Assembly: GCA_022614735.1 (NCBI GenBank)
Contig: JAKEHZ010000029.1
Coordinates: 1 to 30,086 of the forward strand
Direction of reading: 5' to 3'
DNA: 30,086 nt
DNA from: Acidobacteriota bacterium
GTDB lineage: Bacteria > Acidobacteriota > Blastocatellia > RBC074
Shown: one piece after another, positions 16,937-25,059 of the stretch
How the letters are laid out: every line of letters begins with the position of its first letter
Position numbering within the stretch: position 1 is the first letter of the stretch
Program-made: the position numbers and the translations under genes
The notes under the pieces: generated by a model
What the model was told of the DNA's origin: nothing
Databases searched by the model: none
Seen by the model: the letters and a program-made list of their open reading frames with translations, nothing else

Positions 16937-16962
16937 CAGTGCCGCGAGCGGTAGCGAGCGGG
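16937..16962 (+). repeat. Word-like GC-rich dyad between the DinB-like gene and queE
   Basis: The stretch contains CCGCGAGCGGTAGCGAGCGG, in which GCGAGCGG is repeated and CCGC pairs with GCGG. It has the look of a dispersed intergenic repeat unit. No second copy is in the window, so family membership cannot be shown here. The rest of the gap 16869-17060 shows no gene or strong promoter. Confidence 0.4.
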
Positions 16963-17060
16963 ATTTTCCACTCTACTGCTCGCAGGAGTGACTTCGCTTT
17001 CTCTTGCATCTCTCCCCCGTGTCTTTACAAGATAGCAATTCCCAGAGTGGCAATTGAAAG

Positions 17061-17702
17061 ATGCGTATCACCGAAATCTTCTACTCAATTCAAGGCGAAT
17101 CGTCATATGCCGGCTTGCCGTGCGCTTTTGTCCGGCTGACCTGGTGTAACCTACGCTGCACCTGGTGCGACAGTGAATACACCTTCACCGGCGGTGTTGA
17201 GATGGCCGTTGAAGAAATCATCGAGAAAGTGCGCAGCTATTGCTGCAAGCTTGTCGAGATCACAGGCGGTGAGCCTCTGGTGCAAAAACGTGAATGTTGC
17301 GAATTGGTGAAACGGCTCTGCGACGAAGGCTATACCGTTCTCGTCGAAACCGGCGGTAGTCTTGATACTGGTGTGCTCGATGGGCGCGCGATCAAAATTA
17401 TCGATGTGAAATGCCCGGGCAGTGGCGAAGCAGATCGCAATCACTGGGCGAACCTTCAGAATCTCAATTCACAAGATGAGATCAAGTTCGTCATCAAAGA
17501 CCGCATCGATTTCGACTTTGCGCTCGATGTGATCAAAAAGTACAAACTAGCTGAGAGAGAGCCCCGCGTTTTGTTTTCACCAGTCTGGGAAGAGGTTGAT
17601 CTGAAAGATCTGGCCGACTGGGTGTTGCAGTCAGGTGTGAATGGTCGAATGCAATTGCAGATGCACAAATACATCTGGGGGGCGGAGACTCGTGGCGTAT
17701 AG
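17061..17702 (+). CDS. queE: 7-carboxy-7-deazaguanine synthase (radical SAM)
   Basis: This enzyme converts 6-carboxytetrahydropterin to 7-carboxy-7-deazaguanine, the step that forms the deazapurine core of queuosine and related bases. The radical-SAM cluster motif is CxxxCxxC as CNLRCTWC, with Cys29, Cys33 and Cys36, a normal QueE spacing. The N-terminus RITEIFYSIQGESSYAG is the family's substrate and SAM entry. GGEP is at 69-72 in EITGGEPLVQ. At 213 residues it is of usual length. GAAAG before the ATG is a weak ribosome site. QueC follows after about 105 bases that hold a hairpin. No queD or queF is in the window. Confidence 0.95.
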   Translation: MRITEIFYSIQGESSYAGLPCAFVRLTWCNLRCTWCDSEYTFTGGVEMAVEEIIEKVRSYCCKLVEITGGEPLVQKRECCELVKRLCDEGYTVLVETGGSLDTGVLDGRAIKIIDVKCPGSGEADRNHWANLQNLNSQDEIKFVIKDRIDFDFALDVIKKYKLAEREPRVLFSPVWEEVDLKDLADWVLQSGVNGRMQLQMHKYIWGAETRGV

Positions 17703-17780
17703 AGAATACAGTTTTCAGTTTTCAGTTTTCAGTGAATACTCGTCTCAACTGAAAACTGAAAACTGAAAACCGTAATCTCT
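17701..17780. repeat. CAGTTTTCAG hairpin between queE and queC
   Basis: Arms 17701-17733 and 17748-17780 are reverse complements at 31 of 33 positions, around a 14-base loop GAATACTCGTCTCA. The loop shares CTCG and the last CA with the loops at 1862-1875 and 13919-13932. The left arm starts within the last bases of queE (stop at 17700-17702). Confidence 0.92.
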
Positions 17781-17787
17781 CTTCCCT

Positions 17788-17799
17788 TCAAATTTGAAA
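17788..17799. promoter_or_regulatory. 12-bp palindrome before queC
   Basis: TTCAAATTTGAA is a perfect palindrome ending eight bases before the queC ATG. It covers the place where a ribosome site would be, and none is seen. It could be a protein-binding site, but there is no independent support. Confidence 0.3.
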
Positions 17800-17807
17800 T
17801 TCCGGCT

Positions 17808-18470
17808 ATGTTAGCAGTAGTTTTAGCAAGCGGAGGGCTGGATAGCTGTGTGACGACGGCTTTTGCAGCAAAGGAATGCGAATTGGCGATGCTGCACGTC
17901 AGCTACGGCCAACGCACCGAAAGACGAGAACTGATGGCCTTCAACAACATCGCCGATTTCTACCACGCTAAAGAGAGAATGACGACTAGCATTTCGCATC
18001 TGGCGCAGATGGGCGGTTCATCGCTCACTGATAGCAAAATCGAGGTCAGCCCGGCGAACCTGGAATCGAAAGAGATCCCAACTTCTTATGTCCCGTTCCG
18101 CAATGCCCATCTGCTCTCGATTGCTACAAGTTGGGCGGAAGTAATCGGTGCGAATCGCATATATATCGGCGCAGTGGCTGAAGACAGTTCAGGCTATCCG
18201 GATTGCCGTCCTGAGTATTACGAGGCATTTAATCGTGTGATAGATGTCGGCACAAAACCTGAGACGAAGATCGAGATTGTCACACCAATCATTCATCTCC
18301 GCAAAAGTGAAATCGTCAAGCTCGGCATCGAACTTGACGCGCCGTTGCACCTGAGCTGGTCGTGCTACAAAAACGAAGATCTGGCGTGCGGCGCTTGCGA
18401 CAGTTGTGCGCTGCGGCTGCGCGGTTTTAACAATGTGGGATTGCCAGACCCGATTCCGTATGCTATCTGA
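17808..18470 (+). CDS. queC: 7-cyano-7-deazaguanine synthase
   Basis: This enzyme uses ATP and ammonia to convert the QueE product to preQ0. The PP-loop motif SGGLDS is at 8-13 (LASGGLDSCV). The zinc-binding C-terminal cysteines are Cys186, Cys194, Cys197 and Cys200 (SCYKNEDLACGACDSC), followed by the family's LRLRGF. VPFRNAHLLSIA (95-106) and GAVAEDSSGYPDCRPEY (about 121-137) are standard. The 220 residues are of normal length. It is probably co-transcribed with queE. No good ribosome site precedes the ATG. Confidence 0.96.
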   Translation: MLAVVLASGGLDSCVTTAFAAKECELAMLHVSYGQRTERRELMAFNNIADFYHAKERMTTSISHLAQMGGSSLTDSKIEVSPANLESKEIPTSYVPFRNAHLLSIATSWAEVIGANRIYIGAVAEDSSGYPDCRPEYYEAFNRVIDVGTKPETKIEIVTPIIHLRKSEIVKLGIELDAPLHLSWSCYKNEDLACGACDSCALRLRGFNNVGLPDPIPYAI

Positions 18471-18487
18471 CCTTATCATCACAACGA

Positions 18488-18516
18488 TTGAAATCTTATT
18501 TCGCGGCGGCTAGAAT
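18488..18516 (+). promoter_or_regulatory. Strong sigma-70-like promoter of the TPR gene
   Basis: TTGAAA (18488-18493) and TAGAAT (18511-18516) are exactly 17 bases apart. Transcription would start near 18523, leaving a leader of about 180 bases before the ATG at 18705. It lies just after the queC stop. Confidence 0.6.
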
Positions 18517-18704
18517 TACTCCTCAATATTTTTCATCTTTAAGATATTCACAATATTTCGAACCCATAAGTGATAAAAACCAGGCACGAGTTGAAGTGTG
18601 GCGCCATAGATTTCTGCGATAGCGTAATATTTTTTGCAGCTGGTGCCGCGCTTAAAACGGTTGCAGACTATTCAACCAGTTTCAGTATTACACGGAGGAC
18701 AAAA

Positions 18705-19964
18705 ATGAAGATCAGGAATCTTTTGCGGGCTTTCGTGGGCTGCGCGCTTATCGCGCTGGCAACAATGAGCGTCTTCGCTCAAGTGGGCCGCATTGAAGGC
18801 AGCGTCGTCAAGGCCGGCACGAGCGAGGCGATTGTAGGTGCGGAAGTGCAGATTGTGCGCATCGATATCAGGGGCAATTACGACGTCAAGACCGACAAGA
18901 AGGGTAGCTTCCTGCACGCAGGCGTTCCGTTGGTCGGCAACTACACAATCATCTTTTCAGCCCCGGGACATCAGCCCTACTTTGTCACCGGCATCAAGCC
19001 GAATGGCGAACCGATCAAGATCGAACTGCAACCGGGCGACGGTCGCAAACTTTCGATGGATGATGTTAAGAAATTACAGAGCGGCGCTCCCCCAGCCGGT
19101 GGCGGAGGCCAGAAGCAGATGAGCGCTGCTGAAATGAAGAAGGCTCAGGAAGACCTGGCGAAGAGGCAGGCTGAAAATGAGAAGATGAAAACCGACCACG
19201 AAAGCATGAAAAAGTTTTTTGATCAGGGGCGACTGTTAGCCGATAATAAGGACTATACCGGCGCTATCAATGCTTATAACGAAGCGGGAAAGATCGATCC
19301 AGAGCAGCAAGCGATTTGGGCTAATCTCGCACTCGCCCTCTACAATCGCGGCGTAACAAACCTGAACGAGAGCATTAAAGATCCGGCAAAGAGGGATCCT
19401 GCCAAGCAGGACTTTACTGACTCAATCACTGCCGCCAATAAAGCTCTCGCGCTCGTTGAACCACTTACGAACGATCCGGCTAAGGGCGCGGATGCGAAGA
19501 AGCAGAAGAGCACGTATCTGAAAATCAAGGCTGATTCAGAATCCCTCCTGGCGAAACGCCTGGGCGTGGCTGAGATGGCAACCGCCGCAGTCAATGACTA
19601 TAAAGAGGCGGGGAATCTGAGTGAGAATCCGGCCGACAAGAAAAGCTACGAGATAAAAGGCGCAGATACCCTCTTTGAATCCGGTAAGGCCGAAGAAGCG
19701 GTTACAGCCTATCAGGCCATACTCGCAACCGACCCTGACAATATCGATGCGCTTTACAAACTTGGCCTCGCATTTGCGAGCGTAGCGAAGTTTCAAGAAT
19801 CGGCAAACACTCTCCAACAGTTCATCGATAAAGCTCCTGCAACTGACACACGCGTACCCGAAGTCAAAGCGGTGATCAAAGACCTGGTTGTCGGCAACAA
19901 TCTCCAACCGCCCAAGGCAGATCCCGGCAGAGGCAGGACACAACCAGCCAGGAAAAAACCATAA
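18705..19964 (+). CDS. Exported protein with a carboxypeptidase-regulatory-like domain and TPR repeats
   Basis: This is a 419-residue exported protein of unknown role. The signal peptide is about 1-25 (LLRAFVGCALIALATMSVFAQ). A prealbumin-like carboxypeptidase regulatory domain follows (about 26-105: GRIEGSVVKAGTSEAIVGAE, then KTDKKGSFLHAGVPLVGNYT). A Gly-rich linker and a Lys/Glu-rich coiled coil (MSAAEMKKAQEDLAKRQAEN) lead into TPR repeats such as DYTGAINAYNEAGKIDPEQQ and GKAEEAVTAYQAILATDPDN. The frame is open back to 18570, but ACGGAGGAC just before 18705 fixes the start. It has a clear promoter and a strong terminator, so it is probably a single-gene unit. The layout suggests a protein-protein scaffold at the envelope. 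Confidence 0.85.
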   Translation: MKIRNLLRAFVGCALIALATMSVFAQVGRIEGSVVKAGTSEAIVGAEVQIVRIDIRGNYDVKTDKKGSFLHAGVPLVGNYTIIFSAPGHQPYFVTGIKPNGEPIKIELQPGDGRKLSMDDVKKLQSGAPPAGGGGQKQMSAAEMKKAQEDLAKRQAENEKMKTDHESMKKFFDQGRLLADNKDYTGAINAYNEAGKIDPEQQAIWANLALALYNRGVTNLNESIKDPAKRDPAKQDFTDSITAANKALALVEPLTNDPAKGADAKKQKSTYLKIKADSESLLAKRLGVAEMATAAVNDYKEAGNLSENPADKKSYEIKGADTLFESGKAEEAVTAYQAILATDPDNIDALYKLGLAFASVAKFQESANTLQQFIDKAPATDTRVPEVKAVIKDLVVGNNLQPPKADPGRGRTQPARKKP

Positions 19965-20294
19965 ATGTAGGCATGTGTGATCTGTGTAAGCCCGCAGATA
20001 CATCTATCTGCGGGCTTTTTTCTTATCTCACTGGCCTCCTCTCAGCCTTAATTTTCCCTCATCACTAAATTCATAGAATCAGAGACAGCCATTAAGCCAG
20101 CAATCGCATCTGAGGCACGTGAGTAAGCTCACAAATCAATCCAAGAACCATGATGAGTAAATTTTTAGTCAACCCTGTCTGGGCAGGTACGGGCGCCTTG
20201 TCCGACAGTTTAAATTCGCGCCCAGTGCGAGAGTGTGACACTGAAACAACTCTCCGACGTTAACCTAGCATTGGAGGAAGACAATATAACGAAT
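19965..20294. other. 330-base gap before the first HtrA gene
   Basis: The gap holds the terminator at 19989-20021 and no credible gene. GTGAG..CTCAC (about 20119-20132) forms a short dyad, and GGGCGC / GCGCCC (about 20188-20223) could pair as a hairpin around TTTAAATT. GGAGGAAG at 20273-20280 is the nearest ribosome-site-like sequence to the HtrA gene. No convincing promoter with both boxes is seen. Confidence 0.55.
19989..20021 (+). terminator. Intrinsic terminator of the TPR gene
   Basis: AGCCCGCAGATA (19989-20000) pairs perfectly with TATCTGCGGGCT (20005-20016) around a four-base loop, and a run of six T follows. It begins 24 bases after the TPR gene stop. This is a textbook Rho-independent terminator. 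Confidence 0.95.
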
Positions 20295-21782
20295 ATGAAT
20301 CAGAGCATTACAAGTAGGAGTTTGAAAAGAGCGCGCATATCTGTTTATGCGCTCGCGCTTACACTGGCGGCGGGAGCTGGATTCGCAGCCAAGAGCGGTG
20401 CCCTGGGGCAGCAACCAAAATCAACGGTGCCGCCGGCCTCATCGACTGGGTCACTGGCTTCACCGGTTGAATTGTCACGCGTCTTCATCAATGTCGCGAA
20501 GCAAGTCAAACCGGCGGTGGTCCACATCAATGTTGTCGAGAAGCCGAGGCAGTCGGCCAGATTCGAAAACGATGGCTTTCCACAGATCCCCGGTCTCCCG
20601 CCATTCGGCCAGATGCGGCCACAGCCTCGACGCGGCGCTGGTTCAGGCGTGATCATCAGCCCCGACGGTTACATCCTGACCAATAACCATGTGGCTGGCG
20701 ATGCGTCCGAGATCAAAGTGAAGCTGTCCGATGGACGCGAAGCAAAGGCGAGGCTCATTGGCGCAGATCCCGAGACCGATCTGGCGTTGATCAAGGTCGA
20801 GGAGCAGAAGTTGCCTTACGTGAAACTGGGCGACTCCTCGAAGCTTGAGCAAGGCGAATGGGTGATTGCGCTCGGCAGCCCCTTCGGTTTAGAGCAGACC
20901 ATGACTGCAGGCATCGTCTCGGCCACGAGCCGCGACCTGCGTGCAGGTCCATATGACAACTATATTCAAACCGATGCCTCGATCAATCCGGGCAATTCGG
21001 GCGGCCCGCTCGTCAATATGCAGGGTGAAGTCATTGGTATCAACACGATGATCTTCTCGCGTTCGGGAGGCAGTGAAGGCATAGGCTTTGCCATCCCATC
21101 GAATCTTGCGTCGAAGATTTACACGCAGCTTGCGAAGAACGGCAAGGTGACGCGTGGGTATCTCGGTGTCAACCTGCAACAAATCACCCCTGCACTGGCC
21201 AAGGCGAGTGGGGTTGAAGGCGTCGAAGGCGCGCTTGTCGGTGATGTAGCCGATGCTTCAAGCCCCGCGGCAAAAGCCGGCCTGCGCAGTGGCGATGTGA
21301 TCGTTGAGTTCAATGGCAAACAGGTCAAGTCGCCCAAGCAATTGACTGAGCTGGTAGCCGATACTCCAGTCGGCGAGAATGTGCCAGTCAAGTATCTCCG
21401 CGATGGACGTATCGGAACGACGTCTATCAAACTGGGAGAGCGCCCGGGACGCAGGGACGCTGCAAACAGAGAGACTGAGAATGAAGCACACGGCACGAGC
21501 AAGCTCGGCATCACGGTCACAACCGTAACCCCAGAGATCGCTAGCGAGTTGAAGCTTAAGGTCAATAGTGGAGCGGCGATCGAGAATGTCCAGCCCGGTA
21601 GCCCGGCGGATGATGCGGGTCTGCGACGAGGTGATGTCATTCACCGAATCAATCGCACACCGGTGATGACCGCCCAGGATCTGACCGGCGCTCTGAGGTC
21701 GCTGAAAGGCGAAAAAGAGGTAGTACTTCAGATCGAACGCGGTAGTCAGCTCGCGTTTGTGACCGTTATTCTGGAGGAATAA
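20295..21782 (+). CDS. HtrA/Deg serine protease with two PDZ domains (first of two)
   Basis: This is a periplasmic protease or chaperone for misfolded envelope proteins. It has an N-terminal hydrophobic export segment (about 15-33). The protease domain carries the triad H132 (LTNNHVAGD), D162 (TDLALIKV) and S235 (NPGNSGGPL). PDZ1 is about 275-370 (GYLGVNLQQI..GLRSGDVIVEFNGK) and PDZ2 about 395-490 (LGITVTTV..GLRRGDVIHRINRT). At 495 residues it has the DegP/DegQ layout. A proline/glutamine-rich linker lies before the protease core (FPQIPGLPPFGQMRPQPRRG). The frame opens at a GTG at 20235, but the ATG at 20295 is preferred; GGAGGAAG lies about 15 bases before it, which is distant, so the start is not certain. 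A strong terminator separates it from its paralogue. Confidence 0.93.
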   Translation: MNQSITSRSLKRARISVYALALTLAAGAGFAAKSGALGQQPKSTVPPASSTGSLASPVELSRVFINVAKQVKPAVVHINVVEKPRQSARFENDGFPQIPGLPPFGQMRPQPRRGAGSGVIISPDGYILTNNHVAGDASEIKVKLSDGREAKARLIGADPETDLALIKVEEQKLPYVKLGDSSKLEQGEWVIALGSPFGLEQTMTAGIVSATSRDLRAGPYDNYIQTDASINPGNSGGPLVNMQGEVIGINTMIFSRSGGSEGIGFAIPSNLASKIYTQLAKNGKVTRGYLGVNLQQITPALAKASGVEGVEGALVGDVADASSPAAKAGLRSGDVIVEFNGKQVKSPKQLTELVADTPVGENVPVKYLRDGRIGTTSIKLGERPGRRDAANRETENEAHGTSKLGITVTTVTPEIASELKLKVNSGAAIENVQPGSPADDAGLRRGDVIHRINRTPVMTAQDLTGALRSLKGEKEVVLQIERGSQLAFVTVILEE

Positions 21783-21813
21783 CTCATCAGGCTGATGCCT
21801 CGATGACAATGAT

Positions 21814-21894
21814 ACGGGGAGCGTAGGCGACCTGAGCCTTATTGGAGGACATGCTGGAGGAGGCTCAGGTCACTGACGCTCCCCGTGTTTTTTT
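21814..21894 (+). terminator. Long intrinsic terminator between the two HtrA genes
   Basis: Arms 21814-21839 and 21861-21886 pair at 23 of 26 positions, starting ACGGGGAGCGT and ending ACGCTCCCCGT. A run of T follows (21888-21894). It starts about 31 bases after the first HtrA stop. The 21-base loop is rich in GGAGG. Its end lies within the promoter of the second HtrA gene. Confidence 0.9.
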
Positions 21895-21902
21895 GCTATA
21901 AT
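21873..21902 (+). promoter_or_regulatory. Promoter of the second HtrA gene, overlapping the terminator
   Basis: A perfect TATAAT (21897-21902) has CTGACG (21873-21878) 18 bases upstream. The -35 box lies in the terminator's right arm. Transcription would begin near 21909, some 24 bases before the ATG at 21933, which fits that start and rules out the longer frame beginning at 21885. Confidence 0.6.
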
Positions 21903-21932
21903 GTCCTCCCCAGACGGTCACAGGAAATAAAG

Positions 21933-23528
21933 ATGCCCCGGGCTCTTAAAAATATGCGACAAGAAGATCCACATATTGATGCAATGCTCGAAAGGTATCG
22001 CCGCTCGCGACAGCGCGCAATAATGTTTGCTATAGCTGCCGGCTTTCTCGCTTGCGGTGTGATTCTAGGGGCCCTGCTGCCGCGGCAATCAGAACTTGTG
22101 AGGGCCGGTGATAAAGAGGTCAATTCCGAATTGGCCTCGGCATTCGTTGAGATTGCCCGACGGGTCGAACCGACGGTTGTCAATGTCACAACGGTGACCC
22201 AGCCGGCCAAGCACCCGCGACCTCTCAATGAATTTCCAGTACCCCGTCAATCACTCGACGCACTGCCATTTGGCGAGAAGGAACAGGCGCGGCGGGGCAA
22301 TGGCTCCGGTGTAATCGTCGATCCTCAGGGCTATATTCTCACCAATCATCACGTCATTCAGGGTGCGGACCGTATTAAGGTCAGGTTTTACGATGGCAAT
22401 GAAGCTCCCGGCAAAGTCATAGGCAGCGACCGCGAGACCGACCTGGCCGTCGTCAAAGTTGAACCAGTTGCACCGTTGACGGCAGCTCGAATTGGCGATT
22501 CTGAGAAGATGCGCGTAGGTGATTGGGTGCTTGCCATAGGATCGCCTTTCGGCCTGGATCAAACCGTCACAGCGGGAATTATCAGTGCGAAGGAACGTGA
22601 TTCGTCTGAACTTTACCGGAAGGTCGGTTTTCAATATTTCCTGCAAACCGATGCGGCAATCAATCGCGGAAATTCCGGTGGGCCGTTGATCAATCTCTCG
22701 GGTGAAGTGATCGGGATCAACACAGCCATTGCAACGAGCACAGGTGACTACAATGGCATCTGCTTTGCCCTGCCCACATCCGAAGCGATCTCGATCTACA
22801 AACAACTGGTCAAAGAGGGACGCGTCGTCCGTGGTTTCCTCGGGGCGATGACTGAGCGTGCCACACCGCAAATTGCCAAAATTTACAGACTACCCGTAGC
22901 GCGAGGCGCTATCGTCAGTAACGTCAGTGAGACGATGGATGTAGATGGTAACATCGTCGAAAGTCCAGCGGCTAAAGCAGGTCTCAAACTGAACGATATC
23001 ATAGTTGAATTCCGCGGTGAGAAAATCAAAGATGACGCAGAGTTGGTGCGGCGTGTCGCATCGACGCCTGTCGGTACAACCGCGCCGATCAAAATTTTCC
23101 GCGACGGGAAAGAGATGAATATCTCCGTCGTTATTGGTCGCCGTCCGGGCCGTGAAACTCCCAAACGCGCGGAAGCCTCGGCTACCAGCGGCGCTGAAGA
23201 AGCGCCAAAAACCCAGAACCTTGGAATAGGCATTCAGGCACTCACACCGCAAAAAAGTCAGAATAAGGAAATTGGCACTATCATCAAAGAGCCGGCCAGA
23301 GCGCGAGGGGTGCTTGTCGTCAGCGTCGAGTCGGGCAGTGTGGCTGACGATGCGGAGTTGAAAGCCAATGATATCATCGAGCTGATCAATCGCGAGCCGA
23401 TCAGAGATAATCAGGATTTCAGGAGAGTACTAAATCGGCTCAAACCAGGCGACCCAATTGTGCTTCAAGTATATAGGGAGAAAGCTGCTCCCTTTTCACG
23501 TATCTTCATTTCATTCAATAAACCATAG
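21933..23528 (+). CDS. Membrane-anchored HtrA/Deg serine protease (second of two)
   Basis: This is a second HtrA paralogue of 531 residues. It has a charged cytoplasmic N-terminus of about 28 residues (RYRRSRQR) before one membrane segment (about 29-49, AIMFAIAAGFLACGVILGAL), so it looks anchored rather than released. The triad is H140 (LTNHHVIQG), D170 (TDLAVVKV) and S248 (NRGNSGGPL). Two PDZ domains follow. The first includes the unusually long GAIVSNVSETMDVDGNIVES before SPAAKAGLKLNDIIVEFRGE; the second ends the protein (VLVVSVESGSVADDAELKAN). An Ala/Glu-rich linker joins them. ACAGGAAA precedes the ATG by six bases. Its own promoter overlaps the preceding terminator, so it is transcribed separately from the first copy. 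Confidence 0.94.
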   Translation: MPRALKNMRQEDPHIDAMLERYRRSRQRAIMFAIAAGFLACGVILGALLPRQSELVRAGDKEVNSELASAFVEIARRVEPTVVNVTTVTQPAKHPRPLNEFPVPRQSLDALPFGEKEQARRGNGSGVIVDPQGYILTNHHVIQGADRIKVRFYDGNEAPGKVIGSDRETDLAVVKVEPVAPLTAARIGDSEKMRVGDWVLAIGSPFGLDQTVTAGIISAKERDSSELYRKVGFQYFLQTDAAINRGNSGGPLINLSGEVIGINTAIATSTGDYNGICFALPTSEAISIYKQLVKEGRVVRGFLGAMTERATPQIAKIYRLPVARGAIVSNVSETMDVDGNIVESPAAKAGLKLNDIIVEFRGEKIKDDAELVRRVASTPVGTTAPIKIFRDGKEMNISVVIGRRPGRETPKRAEASATSGAEEAPKTQNLGIGIQALTPQKSQNKEIGTIIKEPARARGVLVVSVESGSVADDAELKANDIIELINREPIRDNQDFRRVLNRLKPGDPIVLQVYREKAAPFSRIFISFNKP

Positions 23529-23568
23529 AAACAGATTCTGCGCTTGGGAGGGAGATTACAAGAAAGGA

Positions 23569-23612
23569 TACGAAACAGGCGAAAGGATTCTGATCTTTTC
23601 ATTTGTTTCGTA
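23569..23612. repeat. Degenerate TACGAAACA hairpin after the second HtrA gene
   Basis: GATACGAAACAGGCGAAAGG on the left (about 23567-23587) faces TTTTCATTTGTTTCGTA on the right (about 23596-23612). The outer nine bases TACGAAACA/TGTTTCGTA pair perfectly; the inner part needs G-U pairs. The words match the family at 11887-11988 and 28321-28378, so this looks like a decayed copy. Confidence 0.7.
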
Positions 23613-23650
23613 CTCTCTGATGACTATGTTCCCGATAAAAAGGAGAACCT

Positions 23651-24256
23651 ATGCCATTACCCAAGAAGTTGCCCCAACTCCTCGCGGCAGCGTTTCTCGT
23701 TGTCACCCTGATTTTCAGCATTGGTTTACCCGCTGAAGGGAAAGGTAAGAAAAGCAGGCGAGCCTCCGCAAAATCAAAAAGCAAATCCAGAGTGATGACC
23801 AGGTCTGTTCGCGGAAGTTCTTCACGCCGCAAAACGGTCAGAGGCAATAAGAGATATCATCAGAGGAACACCATAGACACCCTGGCATTTGAAGCTGAAC
23901 CGGTCAAAACGACTCTTCCCGACAGCATCGAAGTAATCGAACACGGGTCTTCGGATTCACCTGTGCTTGGACGCTTATTGAATATGCCAAATCCGAGTCG
24001 AACGGACAATGCAAGCTTCAATCCTACCGAAAGCCCGACTCGGTCAAGACGCTTTAATATTAAGATGGAGGCGTCGCGTGTGATCGAAATCCAACAGGCG
24101 CTGGCCAGTCGAGGGTTCTATCGAGGCGAGATGACAGGTGTCTACGATGAATCAACAGTTGACGCGATGCGGCGTTTTCAGACTGACGAAAAGATTTCAG
24201 TTACAGGTTATCCCACAGCGCATGCGCTGAGAAAATTGGAACTGGCGAGTTGGTAG
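23651..24256 (+). CDS. Secreted peptidoglycan-binding-domain protein
   Basis: This is a 201-residue exported protein that probably binds the cell wall. The signal peptide is about 1-31 (LLAAAFLVVTLIFSIGLPAEG). A highly basic stretch rich in Ser, Lys and Arg follows (about 32-75, KGKKSRRASAKSKSKS), then an unstructured Ser/Pro/Asn linker. The C-terminal domain (about 140-200) has the PG_binding_1 pattern: VIEIQQALASRGFYRGEMTG, then YDESTVDAMRRFQTD and VTGYPTAHALRKL. No catalytic domain is present. AAAAGGAGAACCT before the ATG is a strong ribosome site. It converges on the next gene with 13 bases between the stops. Confidence 0.86.
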   Translation: MPLPKKLPQLLAAAFLVVTLIFSIGLPAEGKGKKSRRASAKSKSKSRVMTRSVRGSSSRRKTVRGNKRYHQRNTIDTLAFEAEPVKTTLPDSIEVIEHGSSDSPVLGRLLNMPNPSRTDNASFNPTESPTRSRRFNIKMEASRVIEIQQALASRGFYRGEMTGVYDESTVDAMRRFQTDEKISVTGYPTAHALRKLELASW

Positions 24257-24269
24257 GATTCGATACCCA

Positions 24270-24959
24270 CTATTTCCCCTTCTTGATCCATTGCGACAAC
24301 CGTTCCGCGTGATTGCGCGCAATGAGCGGGACGCCTTCGTCCATCTTAATATCAGCCAAGAGTGGAAGGAGGCGTTGTGGGTCGGCAATATGCTTTGATC
24401 GCAGCTCATTTTCCAGCAGGCGCAACTGAGCAGGGGTAGAAATGGGGTCAGCTGAGCGCACAGTCTCGATCTCGAAAACACGTGTTTCCTGTGTGGCAAT
24501 GTTGCGGAACAGATCGACCAGCCGGTTCATGCTCTGGTTGTCGGTATAGTTGAAGCTGACCGAGCGTTCTCTCCCGTTTCGCGAGTAAGTGATTGTCATT
24601 GTGCCCAGGTGCGAAAAGTCCTTTTTATGCTGGTAATCTTCATTGCCATCGATAAAATTCAATTCATTGAAAATACCCTGAATTTGTGAAAGCAGAGAAT
24701 CCGAGACTTGGAGATTGTTGATGATCTCCTCTCCACCTTTGCGCTTGAAACGGAATTTTCCTCGCCCGCTCCCATCAAACTCGACCTCCTGAACCGGTGT
24801 CGTGAAGCGTTCGTTCTCAAAAAGATAATGATAACGAACCAAAGCGGACTTATTGTTTCCACCTGTCTCCGAAATTTCAATGCGCGTCTGTGCCTGGGAT
24901 GAAATGGAGGGCGTAAAGAGCAAGATAAGAGTGAAGGTTGATAAGATAAATCTGCGCAT
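24270..24959 (-). CDS. Secreted protein of unknown function
   Basis: I do not recognise this family. The 229-residue product has a signal peptide (about 1-23, MRRFILSTFTLILLFTPSIS..AQ). The mature part is polar, with predicted beta strands near IEISETGGNNKSALVRYHYLF and GRGKFRFKRKGGEE, a helical segment (LLSQIQGIFNELNFID), and a strand TMTITYSRNGRERSVSF. The C-terminal third is helical and basic (LLENELRSKHIADPQRLLPL). There are no cysteines in the mature part and no recognisable catalytic motif. It lies downstream of the M1-like gene on the same strand, after a CGCAGTTCGCAG repeat, and may share its transcript. Confidence 0.75.
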   Translation of the reverse strand: MRRFILSTFTLILLFTPSISSQAQTRIEISETGGNNKSALVRYHYLFENERFTTPVQEVEFDGSGRGKFRFKRKGGEEIINNLQVSDSLLSQIQGIFNELNFIDGNEDYQHKKDFSHLGTMTITYSRNGRERSVSFNYTDNQSMNRLVDLFRNIATQETRVFEIETVRSADPISTPAQLRLLENELRSKHIADPQRLLPLLADIKMDEGVPLIARNHAERLSQWIKKGK

Positions 24960-24970
24960 AATTGCTTAAT

Positions 24971-25056
24971 TGTCGCGGTTCGCAGTCCGCAAGTCGCAGT
25001 TCGCAGCCTAACCTTCGCAGTTTTCATTCTCCTACTGCGAACTGCGAACTGCGAAC
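24971..25056. repeat. Imperfect TTCGCAG word repeat between two secreted-protein genes
   Basis: The right part (25034-25056) is ACTGCGA followed by ACTGCGA units, the reverse complement of TTCGCAGT. The left part (about 24976-25006) has TTCGCAG and TCGCAG units in less regular order, and TTCGCAGTTTTC sits between. It resembles a decayed inverted repeat of the word type found at other junctions. Confidence 0.75.
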
Positions 25057-25059
25057 TAA

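Noticed and set aside
16587..17009. Minus-strand reading frame of 140 codons over the DinB-like gene
   Set aside because: It is antisense to a gene with a good ribosome site and signal peptide, and its protein has no recognisable features.
20136..20170. ECF (envelope stress) promoter before the first HtrA gene
   Set aside because: GAACC and GTCAA are present, but their spacing and sequence only loosely fit an ECF consensus, so it was not listed.
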